From: Fusobacteriia bacterium 4572_74
Lineage (GTDB): Bacteria > Fusobacteriota > Fusobacteriia > Fusobacteriales > Fusobacteriaceae
Assembly: GCA_002084825.1 (NCBI GenBank)
Contig: NBMF01000011.1
Span: 1-46,548 of the forward strand
Direction: 5' to 3'
DNA: 46,548 nt
Position 1 is the stretch's first letter. The number at the start of each line of letters is the position of its first letter. The position numbers were made by a program, and so were the translations under genes. This document shows, in pieces, positions 18,740 through 26,960 of the stretch. The notes beneath the pieces are model-generated. The model was given only the letters and a program-made list of their open reading frames with translations, was not told the DNA's origin and did no database searches.

Positions 18740-20374
18740 ATGAAAGATTATATGAAACAATATGAAATATGGTTGAATTCACCATACATAGATAAAGAAG
18801 ATAGGGAAGAATTGGCGTCAATAAAGGGTGATGAAAAAGAGATAGAGGAAAGATTTTATACTGAATTAGCATTTGGTACAGGTGGATTAAGAGGAATCAG
18901 AGGAAACGGAATCAATAGAATGAATAAATATATGATCAGGAAAGCAACTCAAGGATTTGCAAACTATTTATTAGAAGTAGATGCAGAGGCTGTAAGAAAA
19001 AAAGGTGTTGTAATAGCCTATGACTGTAGAATAGGATCGGTAGAATACTCATTGAATACAGCTTTGGTTTTAGCTGCCAATGGAATCCCGGCATATTTAT
19101 TTGAATCACTTAGATCTACTCCAGAACTATCATTTGCAGTAAGAGAATTAGGAACCCAGGCAGGAGTGGTAGTGACTGCATCTCATAATCCAGTGGAATA
19201 TAATGGATATAAAGTTTATTGGAATGATGGAGCTCAATGTGTAGAACCTCATGCCAGCGGGATAGTAAATGGTGTTGCTGATGTCAAAGATTTAGGAGAT
19301 ATTCAACTTATTTCTGAAGAGGAAGCTAAATCTAAGGGATTATTGATTATGGTAGGGAAAGATTTAGATGATAAATATATGGAAGCGGTAAAGAAACAGC
19401 AGATTATAACAGATATCCCGAATAAAGCAGATTATAAGATAGTATATACTCCGCTGCATGGAACAGGAAGAGTACCTGTACAAAGAGTATTGGATGAATG
19501 TGGATTTAAATCGGTATATACAGTACCTAGTCAAGAGATGCCAGATGGGACATTTCCTACAGTGGGATATGCAAATCCTGAGGATCCGGCAGTATATAAA
19601 TTAGGAGTTGAATTAGCTGATAAAAAAGGTTCGTCGATTGTTATGGCAAATGACCCAGATGCAGATAGATTGGGGATAGCGGTAAAGGATAAAAAAGGTA
19701 ACTGGTCATATCCAAATGGAAATCAAGTTGGATTATTATTGATGGAATATATCTTGAAATTTAAAAAGGATATTCCTTCTAATGGTGCAATAATTTCCAC
19801 AGTGGTGTCGACGCCGATGCTTGATGCAGTGGCAAAAGCTCATGGAGTAAAGATGTATAGAACATTGACTGGATTTAAATTTATAGGGGAAAAAATAAAA
19901 CAATTTGAAGATGGCGTCTTAGATGGAACTTATGTCTTTGGATTTGAAGAATCTTATGGATATCTAATAGGAACCCATGCTAGAGATAAAGATGCTGTTG
20001 TAACTACTATGGTATTATCTGAGATGGCAGCTTATTATGAGTCTATTGGGACGGATATCCCAACAGAATTAGATAAAACTTTGAGAGAAAATACTCCTAA
20101 ACAACTATTAGGTCAAGATGTAGTAGTAGTAAGAGATTTTGAATTACAGATAGAGTGTGATAAGACAGCTTGTACAGAGATCAAATTAAATTTACCAAAA
20201 TCTAATGTGCTTCAATTTGTTTTAGCTGATGGAACATATATAACGGCTAGACCATCTGGAACTGAACCAAAAATAAAATATTATTTTGCTGTAAAATCAG
20301 ATAGTAAGGCAGAGGCAGAAAAGAAATTAAATAGTACTATGGTGGAATTTGGAGAGTTTATAAAAGGATTATAA
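18740..20374 (+). CDS. Phosphohexomutase (phosphoglucomutase/phosphomannomutase)
   Basis: A 544-residue alpha-D-phosphohexomutase that interconverts 6- and 1-phosphates of hexoses. Catalytic serine loop VTASHNPVEYNGYKVYW (about 151-167), metal loop ANDPDADRLGI, sugar loop GFEESYGYLIG and phosphate loop ARPSGTEPKIKYYF are all present in order. The length and the start region (GTGGLRGIRGNGINRMNKY) match the PgcA/Pgm2-like subgroup. ATG after GGAGGGG. It links the amino-sugar and nucleoside loci with central metabolism, since ribose- or deoxyribose-1-phosphates are also substrates of this subgroup in some species (inference). Confidence 0.93.
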   Translation: MKDYMKQYEIWLNSPYIDKEDREELASIKGDEKEIEERFYTELAFGTGGLRGIRGNGINRMNKYMIRKATQGFANYLLEVDAEAVRKKGVVIAYDCRIGSVEYSLNTALVLAANGIPAYLFESLRSTPELSFAVRELGTQAGVVVTASHNPVEYNGYKVYWNDGAQCVEPHASGIVNGVADVKDLGDIQLISEEEAKSKGLLIMVGKDLDDKYMEAVKKQQIITDIPNKADYKIVYTPLHGTGRVPVQRVLDECGFKSVYTVPSQEMPDGTFPTVGYANPEDPAVYKLGVELADKKGSSIVMANDPDADRLGIAVKDKKGNWSYPNGNQVGLLLMEYILKFKKDIPSNGAIISTVVSTPMLDAVAKAHGVKMYRTLTGFKFIGEKIKQFEDGVLDGTYVFGFEESYGYLIGTHARDKDAVVTTMVLSEMAAYYESIGTDIPTELDKTLRENTPKQLLGQDVVVVRDFELQIECDKTACTEIKLNLPKSNVLQFVLADGTYITARPSGTEPKIKYYFAVKSDSKAEAEKKLNSTMVEFGEFIKGL

Positions 20375-20376
20375 AT

Positions 20377-20463
20377 CCTTTCTCTTATTATCTCCTGTGG
20401 TGACGATTTTTAGAAATAACTTGTAAATAAAAAGTGATTTCTAAATGTCGACAGGGAGAAAGG
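20377..20463 (+). other. Long structured hairpin downstream of the phosphohexomutase gene
   Basis: Starting three bases after the stop codon, CCTTTCTC (20377-20384) pairs with GAGAAAGG (20456-20463). Inside, CTCCTGT pairs with ACAGGGAG (one bulge), GAC with GTC, and AGAAAT (20412-20417) with ATTTCT (20437-20442). The result is an 87-nt multi-part stem without a T-run; a separate classic terminator follows at 20498. It might be a 3'-UTR element, a processed small RNA or a repeat unit. Confidence 0.5.
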
Positions 20464-20497
20464 GTGTAGGAGTGTTAAAGAAAAAATATAATCATTA

Positions 20498-20525
20498 AAA
20501 AAGGTCGAAAAAATTCGACCTTTTT
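20498..20525. terminator. Bidirectional intrinsic terminator
   Basis: A 12-bp stem AAAAAGGTCGAA / TTCGACCTTTTT with a four-base loop lies between two convergent genes (phosphohexomutase and beta-barrel protein). T-runs are present on both strands. Confidence 0.92.
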
Positions 20526-20541
20526 ATATTTATTGATTTTA

Positions 20542-21171
20542 TTATAGATTGAATCTATAACCTGCAGAAAGAACAACTCTTCCATAGTCATTATCTTTTT
20601 CATCATCTTCATCTTTAGGTTTTGATTCCGCTGTAGTAACTGCATACATTAAATCGACTGTGAAGTTATTATATTCTAATCCTCCACCTAGAGCCCAGTA
20701 TAAACCATTATTTACTTCCATTTCAGCTTTTTCACTATGAGAGCCATCTGATGCTTCAAAATCTGAAGGATTAAAGTTAAAAGAATAACCTAAATCAGCT
20801 TTTAGATATGGTTTGATTTCAGAATTTAGATTAAAGTTATATTTAGCAGTTAAATACACTGGGATTGAATCATACTCTACACCTGATATTTTGAATTTAT
20901 CTCCATCATCATATATATTTTCAGTATCCCTATCTGCATGGAATTGATAAGCCAAACCTAGACCTAGATCAAAATTATCGGTTATACTTTTATATCCTTC
21001 CAATGCTATTTCTCCACCAAGTCCATCTGTTTTATCAGTTAATCCTCCCTCTGAAATTTTGTCGTATTTAGCTCCTAAATCCATACCGATTCTTGTGTTT
21101 AAATACATATCTCCTTGAGCAGCAAATGATACTGCTGATAATGCCACTAAACCTAATAATATTTTTTTCAT
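20542..21171 (-). CDS. Small outer-membrane beta-barrel protein
   Basis: A 209-residue protein with a clear signal peptide (MKKILLGLVALSAVSFAAQG) and alternating amphipathic strands separated by acidic loops, ending VLSAGYRFNL. The size and pattern suit an eight-stranded barrel of the OmpA/OmpW type, common in Fusobacteria. No enzymatic motif is visible, so the role could be adhesion, porin or structural. Single gene with its own AGGAGG-type site and terminator. Confidence 0.82.
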   Translation of the reverse strand: MKKILLGLVALSAVSFAAQGDMYLNTRIGMDLGAKYDKISEGGLTDKTDGLGGEIALEGYKSITDNFDLGLGLAYQFHADRDTENIYDDGDKFKISGVEYDSIPVYLTAKYNFNLNSEIKPYLKADLGYSFNFNPSDFEASDGSHSEKAEMEVNNGLYWALGGGLEYNNFTVDLMYAVTTAESKPKDEDDEKDNDYGRVVLSAGYRFNL

Positions 21172-21346
21172 TTAATCCTCCTTAAAAAAAGTAAAAAATA
21201 ATTAAGATAACAAAATAAAACCTAACCTAACTATACTTAATCTTACCTTATTTTTTTTAGAAAAACAATTTTTTAATTGTATTTATTTAGAAGATTTAAT
21301 ATTTATAATTTTTTAGATATCTAGATTGTCAAATTAAAAGCAACAC

Positions 21347-23779
21347 TTGGTTCTCCCCAGAATTCTTCATGTAGAAATAACAGAGTTAGAGAATCAAATA
21401 AAACATGGGGAAAGATTTATAATTGTCACAAATTTCAAAGAACTTTTGGCTATCGATACTAAAACAAAGGATAAATTAGATATAAAATTTAAAGATTTGA
21501 TAAAACACTATGATTTTTTTCTACCCTGGGCAGGGATGGAAAAAGCAGAATATCATGCAGAGAATCCAGCAGATGTAAAAGCAGCAGAAAAAATGGCTAA
21601 ACTTTTTGATGAGATAAAAAAGGATAACCCAGATGAAACACCAAAGTTTATTCATGGGTTAAATATCTTTCTTTCAAGATTACTCTTTTGTTTTTTCGCT
21701 GAAGATACGGCTATATTTACAAATAGTCAATTTACAAAGGCAATAAGTTCTCATACTCAAGCAGATGGAAGTGACTTAGATAAATATTTAGAAAATCTTT
21801 TCAAAGTAATGGATACAAATGATATAGATAGAAAAGATCTACCTAAATATTTAGAAGATTTTCCATATGTAAATGGGGGGTTATTTAAAGAAATTATAGA
21901 GATACCTAAATTTACTAAACATTCAAGGCAGGCGATAATTGATAGTGGGGAACTAGATTGGTCGGCTATTAATCCTGATATATTTGGTTCAATGTTTCAA
22001 GGCGTTATCTTAGCAGATAAAAGAGGTAGTCTAGGGATGCACTATACCTCTGTCCCAAATATTATGAAGGTAATAAATCCGCTATTTTTAGATGAATTAA
22101 ATGAAGAATTTGAAGATTCAAAGGGAGATAATAAAAAATTAAATAAATTACTCATAAGAATAAGAAATATCAAGATTTTTGATCCAGCATGTGGAAGTGG
22201 AAATTTTTTGATTGTTGCATATAAAGAGCTTAGAAAGTTAGAGATGAGAATTTTTAAAGAAGCAAAGATGTTGAATATGTCAAATATTTCATTATCTAAT
22301 TTTTATGGTATTAAGATAGATGATTTTGCACATGAGATAGCAAAATTAGCTCTATGGTTATCAGAACATCAAATGAATGTAGAGTTCCTTAAAGAATTTG
22401 GAAGAACTAATCCAACCTTACCATTGAAAGAAGCAGGTGAAATAGTATGCGGAAATGCTACAAGATTAGATTGGGAAGAGGTTTGTCCTAAAAAAGAGGG
22501 AGATGAAATTTATATCTTAGGGAATCCACCGTATATTGGCGGTAAATCTCAGTCAAAAGAGCAAAAAGAGGATATGAAATTTGTATTTATAGGAATAAAA
22601 AAATTTAAAGAATTAGATTATATAGCATGTTGGTTTTTATTGGCTTCAAAATATCTTAAAGAAAAAAGTAAATTTTCTTTTGTAACAACAAGTTCGTTAA
22701 ATGAGGGAGCCCAAGTAGAGCAAATTTGGCCATTAATTATATCTAACAATAATGAAATATTTTTTGCTTATAAACCGTTTAATTGGACTAATAATGCTAA
22801 ATCAAAAGCTGGAGTTACAGTATCAATTGTAGGTGTTTCAAAGAATTATGGAAACAAAATAAAATATATATATACAAATTCTTTAAAACAGATAGTCGGA
22901 AAAATTAATGGATATTTAATTCCTGGAAATGATATATGTATATCTAAAAAAAATAAATCAATTTCAAAACTTCCAACGATGATAACAGGTAATAGTCCGT
23001 ATGAAGGTGGAAATTTAATGTTAAATCTAGAAGAAAAAAATGATTTAATACAAAGATACCCAAATTCAACAGAATTAATAAGGAAAACGTATGGAGCTAA
23101 AGAATTTATAAACAACATTGATCGTTGGTGTTTATGGATAAAAAATGAACAACTAGAAATAGCAGAAAAAATTCTACCGATAAAAGATCGAATAGAAAAT
23201 ATAATAAAATTAAGAAAAAATGGTGGTGAAGTAGCTAGAGGATTAGTGAAAAGACCACATCAATTTAGGTATACACATACAGGGGAAACATCAATACTTA
23301 TAGTTCCTATTGTCTCATCAAGTAGAAGAAATTATATTCCGATGGGAATACTCCCAAAAGAAACAATAATATTAAGTTCAGCGGCAGCAATATATGATAC
23401 AGAAGCATATGTTTTTTCTATTATTAGTTCTAAATTACATATGCAATGGGTAAAATTAACTGCTGGAAGATTAAGAGGTGATATTAGGTACTTATCAGGA
23501 TTGAGTTACAACACTTTCCCATTTCCAAACATAACAAAAAAACAAAAAGAAGAACTCACAGAATGTGTATTCAAAATTTTAGAAGAAAGGGAAAAACATA
23601 GTGAAAAAACTCTAGCTCAACTATATGATCCAGATAAGATGCCAGACGGTCTTAGAGAAGCTCATAGACTAAATGATTTGGCTATTGAAAAATGTTATAG
23701 GGAAAAACCTTTTGAGAGTGATGAGGAAAGGTTGGAATATTTATTTAAGATGTATGAGAAGATGGTGGAGAAGGAATAA
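21347..23779 (+). pseudogene. MmeI-like type IIG/IIL methyltransferase, 5'-truncated
   Basis: The frame encodes about 810 residues of a combined restriction-modification protein: a helical spacer (ENPADVKAAEKMAKLFDEIKK), SAM motif I DPACGSGNFL (about 278), catalytic motif GNPPYIGG (about 391), a target-recognition region and the conserved tail DPDKMPDGLREAHRLNDLAI. The N-terminal PD-(D/E)xK nuclease part (roughly 100-150 residues) is missing: the frame is closed by TAA at 21335-21337, the first possible codon is a TTG without ribosome binding site, and a divergent gene begins only 175 bp upstream. So the gene is probably silent; at best a nuclease-free methylase. It opens a decayed restriction locus. 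Confidence 0.8.
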
Positions 23780-23793
23780 GCCCTCTCTTTGTT

Positions 23794-23821
23794 TCTCTCC
23801 CTTTGAGAATAAAGGGAGAGA
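23794..23821 (+). terminator. Hairpin after the methyltransferase remnant
   Basis: TCTCTCCCTTT and AAAGGGAGAGA form a perfect 11-bp stem around GAGAAT, shortly after the stop codon. No T-run follows, so termination efficiency is uncertain. Confidence 0.5.
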
Positions 23822-23875
23822 AGGTAGAAATAGTGTTGTGAAACAAGGAAAAAATAAATCCTAATTTGTAAATAT

Positions 23876-23905
23876 AAAAAAAGGTCAGGGTAACTAATCC
23901 TGACC
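23876..23905 (-). terminator. Terminator of hydrophobic-peptide element 1
   Basis: Read leftwards, GGTCAGG-N9-CCTGACC is followed by seven Ts. The same stem and loop are conserved at 31058-31086 in element 2. Confidence 0.88.
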
Positions 23906-23928
23906 ATATGAGTGACTAAAAATAGTAG

Positions 23929-24033
23929 CTATACTCTAAAAAATAAAATCAAAGCTATTACTAACAGTGAAAATATATATTCTTTAGGAAGTAGCTTTAA
24001 TACTTTTAGTAAAAAGATGTAGAAATCTTGCAA
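23929..24033 (-). CDS. Hydrophobic 34-residue peptide, putative type I toxin, copy 1
   Basis: TTG-started mini-gene preceded by AGAGGTG. The peptide begins MQDFYIFLLKVLKLLPKEYI and ends FSLLVIALILFFRV: a short amphipathic segment, a Pro-Lys-Glu turn and a membrane-spanning stretch with a basic residue at the end. Copy 2 (31111-31215) differs at six of 34 positions, all conservative (Asp/Asn, Phe/Leu, Lys/Glu, Val/Ile, Arg/Lys, Val/Met), so the product itself seems selected. Size, hydrophobicity and the dedicated promoter, structured leader and terminator fit type I toxins. No homologue is recognised with certainty. It sits inside a decayed restriction locus. Confidence 0.72.
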   Translation of the reverse strand: MQDFYIFLLKVLKLLPKEYIFSLLVIALILFFRV

Positions 24034-24230
24034 ATCGTCACCTCTTTAGCCATTTAATAAAAGGCAAGAAGTTAAATAATGGTATGTCGAGTACCAATTA
24101 TTTACAGGCTATAAATAGCCACTCAGGATTAATTTTATCACATATATTAAAAAATTAATATAAAAAAGGAAACCAACTAGTTAGATTGGTTTCCTCTGCT
24201 CGACATTTTACAAAATTTCTACTTATGTAT
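24034..24230 (-). ncRNA. Structured leader of element 1 with start-codon-sequestering 5' end
   Basis: Minus-strand leader of about 195 nt. The 5' end (24222-24205) can pair with the peptide start (24019-24037) over 16 consecutive base pairs including two G-U. Next, ATGTCGAG (24206-24199) pairs with CTCGACAT (24091-24084). Inside lie a hairpin GGAAACCAA...TTGGTTTCC followed by six Ts, an ATTAATTTT/AAAATTAAT stem and GGCTATTTATAGCC. The internal hairpin plus T-run could end a short leader RNA of about 70-80 nt. Positions 24093-24125 are identical to 31261-31293 in element 2. Folding is by eye. Confidence 0.65.
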
Positions 24231-24236
24231 ACATAA

Positions 24237-24265
24237 AGTATATACAATAAGTCATTAAAAGTCAA
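24237..24265 (-). promoter_or_regulatory. Promoter of element 1
   Basis: TTGACT (24265-24260) and TATACT (24242-24237) separated by exactly 17 bp, reading leftwards. Element 2 has the same arrangement. The predicted RNA start is near 24230, only a few bases before the start-sequestering segment. Confidence 0.8.
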
Positions 24266-24327
24266 GAAAATCCAATAGAAATATGCTAATATTAAGTGTA
24301 AATTTGAAATAAAAAAGGGGGGCAAAG

Positions 24328-24684
24328 ATGCCAGACTTAGTAAGGGTAAATTATGAGAATACAGGGAAAAGTACTAGTATAAATAAGATGGGAATGAGAG
24401 ATATGCAATCTAGAGCTTATGAAGCAAGGGATGCTCAATATCTTTTATTAAAATCTCCTCCTGCATCAGGTAAATCTCGTGCATTAATGTTTTTAGCATT
24501 AGATAAATTATTTTATCAAGGGATAAAAAAAGTTATAGTTGCTGTTCCTGAACGATCTATTGGAGGATCATTTGCTAAAACAGACTTAGAATCTTATGGT
24601 TTTTTTGCTAATTGGGAGCCCAATAATAGGTATAATCTTTGCACTCCTGGAAGGATATGGTGGTCGGTTTTGTCAAACAATTAA
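24328..24684 (+). pseudogene. DEAD/DEAH-box helicase, truncated N-terminal stub
   Basis: The first about 108 residues match the start of a restriction-associated superfamily 2 helicase: MPDLVRVNYENTGKS, MRDMQSRAYEARDAQYLLLK, Walker A PPASGKSRAL and FFANWEPNNRYNLCTPG. The frame then runs into unrelated codons and stops; a full protein should continue for several hundred residues with DEAD-box and helicase motifs. A deletion has joined this stub to the GIY-YIG remnant that follows. Ribosome binding site GGGGGG before ATG is intact, so a useless 118-residue peptide could still be made. Confidence 0.82.
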
Positions 24685-24933
24685 AGAAATAGAAAATAAA
24701 ATGTTTACTAATATTGAGGATAGCGATAATGAAGTTGGTTATATCTATGTTCTTAGATCAAAAAGCACCGATGAAAGAATAATGTGATTGATAATACTGG
24801 AAAAAGATGTACTCCAAGGGAATGGTTTATAGTGCCATTTAAAATTATAGAACAGGCCATAGAATTAATAATCAGTGGAGAAGTTATTAAATATAGGTAT
24901 GATGAAGAACTTATGGTCATAGTTGAGAGATAA
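24656..24933 (+). pseudogene. GIY-YIG nuclease (T5orf172-like) remnants
   Basis: Two scraps in different frames. The first (ending 24787) reads RFCQTIKEIENKMFTNIEDS then NEVGYIYVLRSKSTDERI, the usual start of the GIY-YIG core. The second (24784-24933) reads IDNTGKRCTPREWFIVPFKI IEQAIELI with a short tail, the usual C-terminal end of this nuclease family. The catalytic middle is gone. With the helicase stub this looks like the relic of one defence or restriction operon. Confidence 0.7.
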
Positions 24934-25566
24934 ATCGAGGCAAGAAGTATCCCGAAAGATAAATAGTGTAATAACTATAATTTATTAGAATATTGGAAAA
25001 TTATTTCTATTAAAATAGAGCGTATACAGAATATACGGTCGTTATTGTAGAAACAGATATAAATATACTATAAATCACTGTAATTTTTATATAAAATAAG
25101 GCTACTTATGCTACCCTTAAGGCTCATAAATGACCCTTTTTAGTCTTCTCAGTGGACGTTTTGTCTAATGGTTAGACAAATTACAGGTGTTTTCTATTAA
25201 CCCTAGTAGTACCAACGATTTAAAGGCTTTTCAGTTTTACAAGGGGAACTTTTTAGAAAGGATTAGGAGGCAAATGAGAGAATAAAAATGAAAAAATAAA
25301 ATTACATAAATTTCAAAAGCATTTAAATTCATCTCAAAGTATGGCTTTAATTTTTTTTCCCCGTTTAAAATATAAAAATAGATTATTATAATAAGCTTAA
25401 TATTTATTATTGGGAAGATATAAACCAAGCTGCTTTGAAAATTTCAGAAAAATATCCAAATAAAAAATTAAGAGATCATTATGAAAGATTTCAAAAAATC
25501 TACTTAAATTTTTAATGAAACATATGGTAAAATGTAATATAAAAAATATTTAGGAGTTGAAAGACA
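24934..25566. other. Gene-poor region with a palindrome and an unrecognised C-terminal fragment
   Basis: No complete gene is visible. TTTGTCTAA-TGG-TTAGACAAA (25160-25180) is a perfect 9-bp inverted repeat. At 25391-25515 an open stretch without start codon reads YYWEDINQAALKISEKYP and ends KIYLNF; it looks like the tail of a lost gene that I do not recognise. The region borders the decayed restriction genes and may be a deletion scar. Confidence 0.45.
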
Positions 25567-25977
25567 ATGGAAAATGAAAATCACGTATTAAAGATAAAAG
25601 AAAAGGTAGCAGATCATATAGATGGAAGATTTATTTCTAATGTTATAGAAGGAGAATATATCTATACTTTAAAATATTGTAAGTTGGATAAAGCAAAATT
25701 TGGATATAAATTTATGTTGATGCTTTTTAAGACTAGTTTTGATGGGGAAAAATTTGTAAATGAAGGATGTGTAGATAATATCTTAATAGGGTTTGATAAG
25801 GTATATAAAACAGATCTTAGAAATAAAAAAGTTAGAGAGGTCTATTTATCACTATTTGAAAAAATTAACAGGATGAAAAAAGATTTTGCGGCAGAAAAAA
25901 AGGTTATTTGGAAAGAGATAGTTCCAGCTATTAAAGCAGACATTATAAATATGAAGCATGATTTAAAAAATATGTAA
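25567..25977 (+). CDS. Hypothetical protein, 136 residues
   Basis: Starts at ATG with AGGAG upstream and ends at a strong shared terminator, so it is probably expressed. The sequence is soluble, lysine-rich, with an alpha/beta N-terminal half (YTLKYCKLDKAKFGYKFMLM) and a helical C-terminal half (REVYLSLFEKINRMKKDF). No motif, signal peptide or membrane segment is visible and I do not recognise the family. It is convergent with the Crp/Fnr gene. Confidence 0.72.
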   Translation: MENENHVLKIKEKVADHIDGRFISNVIEGEYIYTLKYCKLDKAKFGYKFMLMLFKTSFDGEKFVNEGCVDNILIGFDKVYKTDLRNKKVREVYLSLFEKINRMKKDFAAEKKVIWKEIVPAIKADIINMKHDLKNM

Positions 25978-26003
25978 AAAAAAAGAGCGAAAGCTCTTTT
26001 TTT
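25978..26003. terminator. Bidirectional terminator
   Basis: An 11-bp stem (seven As plus GAGC / GCTC plus seven Ts) closed by a GAAA tetraloop, between convergent genes. It overlaps the stop codon of the Crp/Fnr gene. Confidence 0.92.
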
Positions 26004-26685
26004 AATATAGTTCTATATAATACTCACTTAATTTTTCATAATTTGTAATAACTATTCTTCTCTTATCTTTTTTTATCAGTCCCTGTTCAATGAATTTTTT
26101 CAAAACTCTGTTGAGGTGTCTATAACTAGTACCTAAAAGTTGGGATAGGTCATTAAAACTGGCGGACTCTATCAATATTTCATCTCCTTTTTCAATAGCA
26201 TGAGTGATGAGATAGTTGGCTAAAACATGCTCAAAACTGTAGGAGGAGGAGATAATATTAGAATTAACTGTAGTCTGTAATTTATTTAGGGTAGAGCTAT
26301 ATAGATATTTCCAAAATTTTGGATCATCGGCAATTAATTTTGAAAAAATACTCATACTGATACCTATTACAGTGGTATCCTCGGTAGCAATGATATCGTA
26401 TTTTGAATATGGATCGTTTATTATTTCCATCTCTCCTAACATCTCCAAGGGTTTACTATAATCAATTAAGAGAGATTTTCCATTCTCTAAATTTAAAACA
26501 ATTTTCGTCCCCCCAGCAACCAATAGATAAAAATAATTTACCTTTTCAGAGGAGGTAAAAAGATGTTCATTTTTTTTAAATTGGTAGAGAGACATATACT
26601 TTTCAAGGTTATTTGAAAATATAGAGCTGATATTGTATAATTCAATATATTTTTTTAATAAATTGGGACTGTTAATGATTTTCAT
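26002..26685 (-). CDS. Crp/Fnr-family regulator, YeiL-like, copy A
   Basis: A 227-residue regulator with a cyclic-nucleotide-binding-like beta-roll (about 20-130; KKNEHLFTSSEKVNYFYLLVAGG) and a C-terminal helix-turn-helix (SFNDLSQLLGTSYRHLNRVLKKF). The cAMP-contacting residues of Crp are not obvious and there is no Fnr-type cysteine cluster. ATG at 26685 follows AGAGGTG; the GTG nine bases earlier overlaps that site. It is divergent from the riboswitch-nucleoside lipoprotein gene and paralogous to the regulator at 28050-28706, so a role in nucleoside use is likely but inferred. Confidence 0.88.
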   Translation of the reverse strand: MKIINSPNLLKKYIELYNISSIFSNNLEKYMSLYQFKKNEHLFTSSEKVNYFYLLVAGGTKIVLNLENGKSLLIDYSKPLEMLGEMEIINDPYSKYDIIATEDTTVIGISMSIFSKLIADDPKFWKYLYSSTLNKLQTTVNSNIISSSYSFEHVLANYLITHAIEKGDEILIESASFNDLSQLLGTSYRHLNRVLKKFIEQGLIKKDKRRIVITNYEKLSEYYIELY

Positions 26686-26720
26686 AGATTTCACCTCTGT
26701 TTTTTATTGGTTATTTAGTT

Positions 26721-26733
26721 ACCAATTATTGGT
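26721..26733. promoter_or_regulatory. Perfect palindrome upstream of Crp/Fnr copy A
   Basis: ACCAATTATTGGT is symmetric about its central T and lies about 36 bp upstream of the regulator start, in the divergent gap. It is a candidate operator. Confidence 0.35.
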
Positions 26734-26853
26734 GTTGATTGGCGGCTTAATTTTATCCTTATTGATTTTTAGTCATTGGTTAATATTTAATAGAAAGGAA
26801 AAGTTGTCCTTTTTATTATTATACCCTAAAAAAGGACAAAAGACCTATTTTTA

Positions 26854-26882
26854 TTGTTGGTATTATACTATGATATTATCAT
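26854..26882 (+). promoter_or_regulatory. Candidate promoter ahead of the purine riboswitch
   Basis: TTGTTG (26854-26859) and TATCAT (26877-26882) are 17 bp apart and end 15 bases before the aptamer. Several other AT-rich options exist. Confidence 0.45.
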
Positions 26883-26896
26883 AAAAAAATAAATCA

Positions 26897-26960
26897 ACTC
26901 ATATAAATTTGTGATATGGACAAAAGTTTCTACGGCTAACCTAAATTAGCCACTATGAGT
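26897..26960 (+). ncRNA. Purine riboswitch, guanine-type
   Basis: All landmarks of the purine aptamer are present. P1 is ACTCATA/TATGAGT. P2 is TTTGT/ACAAA with loop GATATGG. J2/3 is GTTTCTAC. P3 is GGCTAA/TTAGCC with loop CCTAAA, ready for the loop-loop contact. J3/1 is ACT, where C (26953) is the base that selects guanine over adenine. The downstream gene is a purine-nucleoside-type lipoprotein, which fits. Unusually, no expression platform separates aptamer and gene: the AUG (26955-26957) lies inside the 3' strand of P1. Confidence 0.9.

Noticed and set aside
24093-24160. Plus-strand antisense promoter (TTTACA in the 33-nt conserved block) for an antitoxin RNA
   Set aside because: No -10 element at proper distance is shared by both copies (candidates TATTAA and GATTAA are 19-20 bp away). 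In copy 1 the plus-strand hairpin lacks a T-run. It is left open rather than called.
25237-25428. Minus-strand 63-codon hydrophobic frame
   Set aside because: Very AT-rich, no ribosome binding site, no relation to the peptide elements, and it lies across a probable deletion scar.
26633-26884. Plus-strand 83-codon frame with hydrophobic stretches upstream of the riboswitch
   Set aside because: It overlaps the 5' end of the Crp/Fnr gene on the other strand, the palindrome and the likely riboswitch promoter, and has no ribosome binding site.
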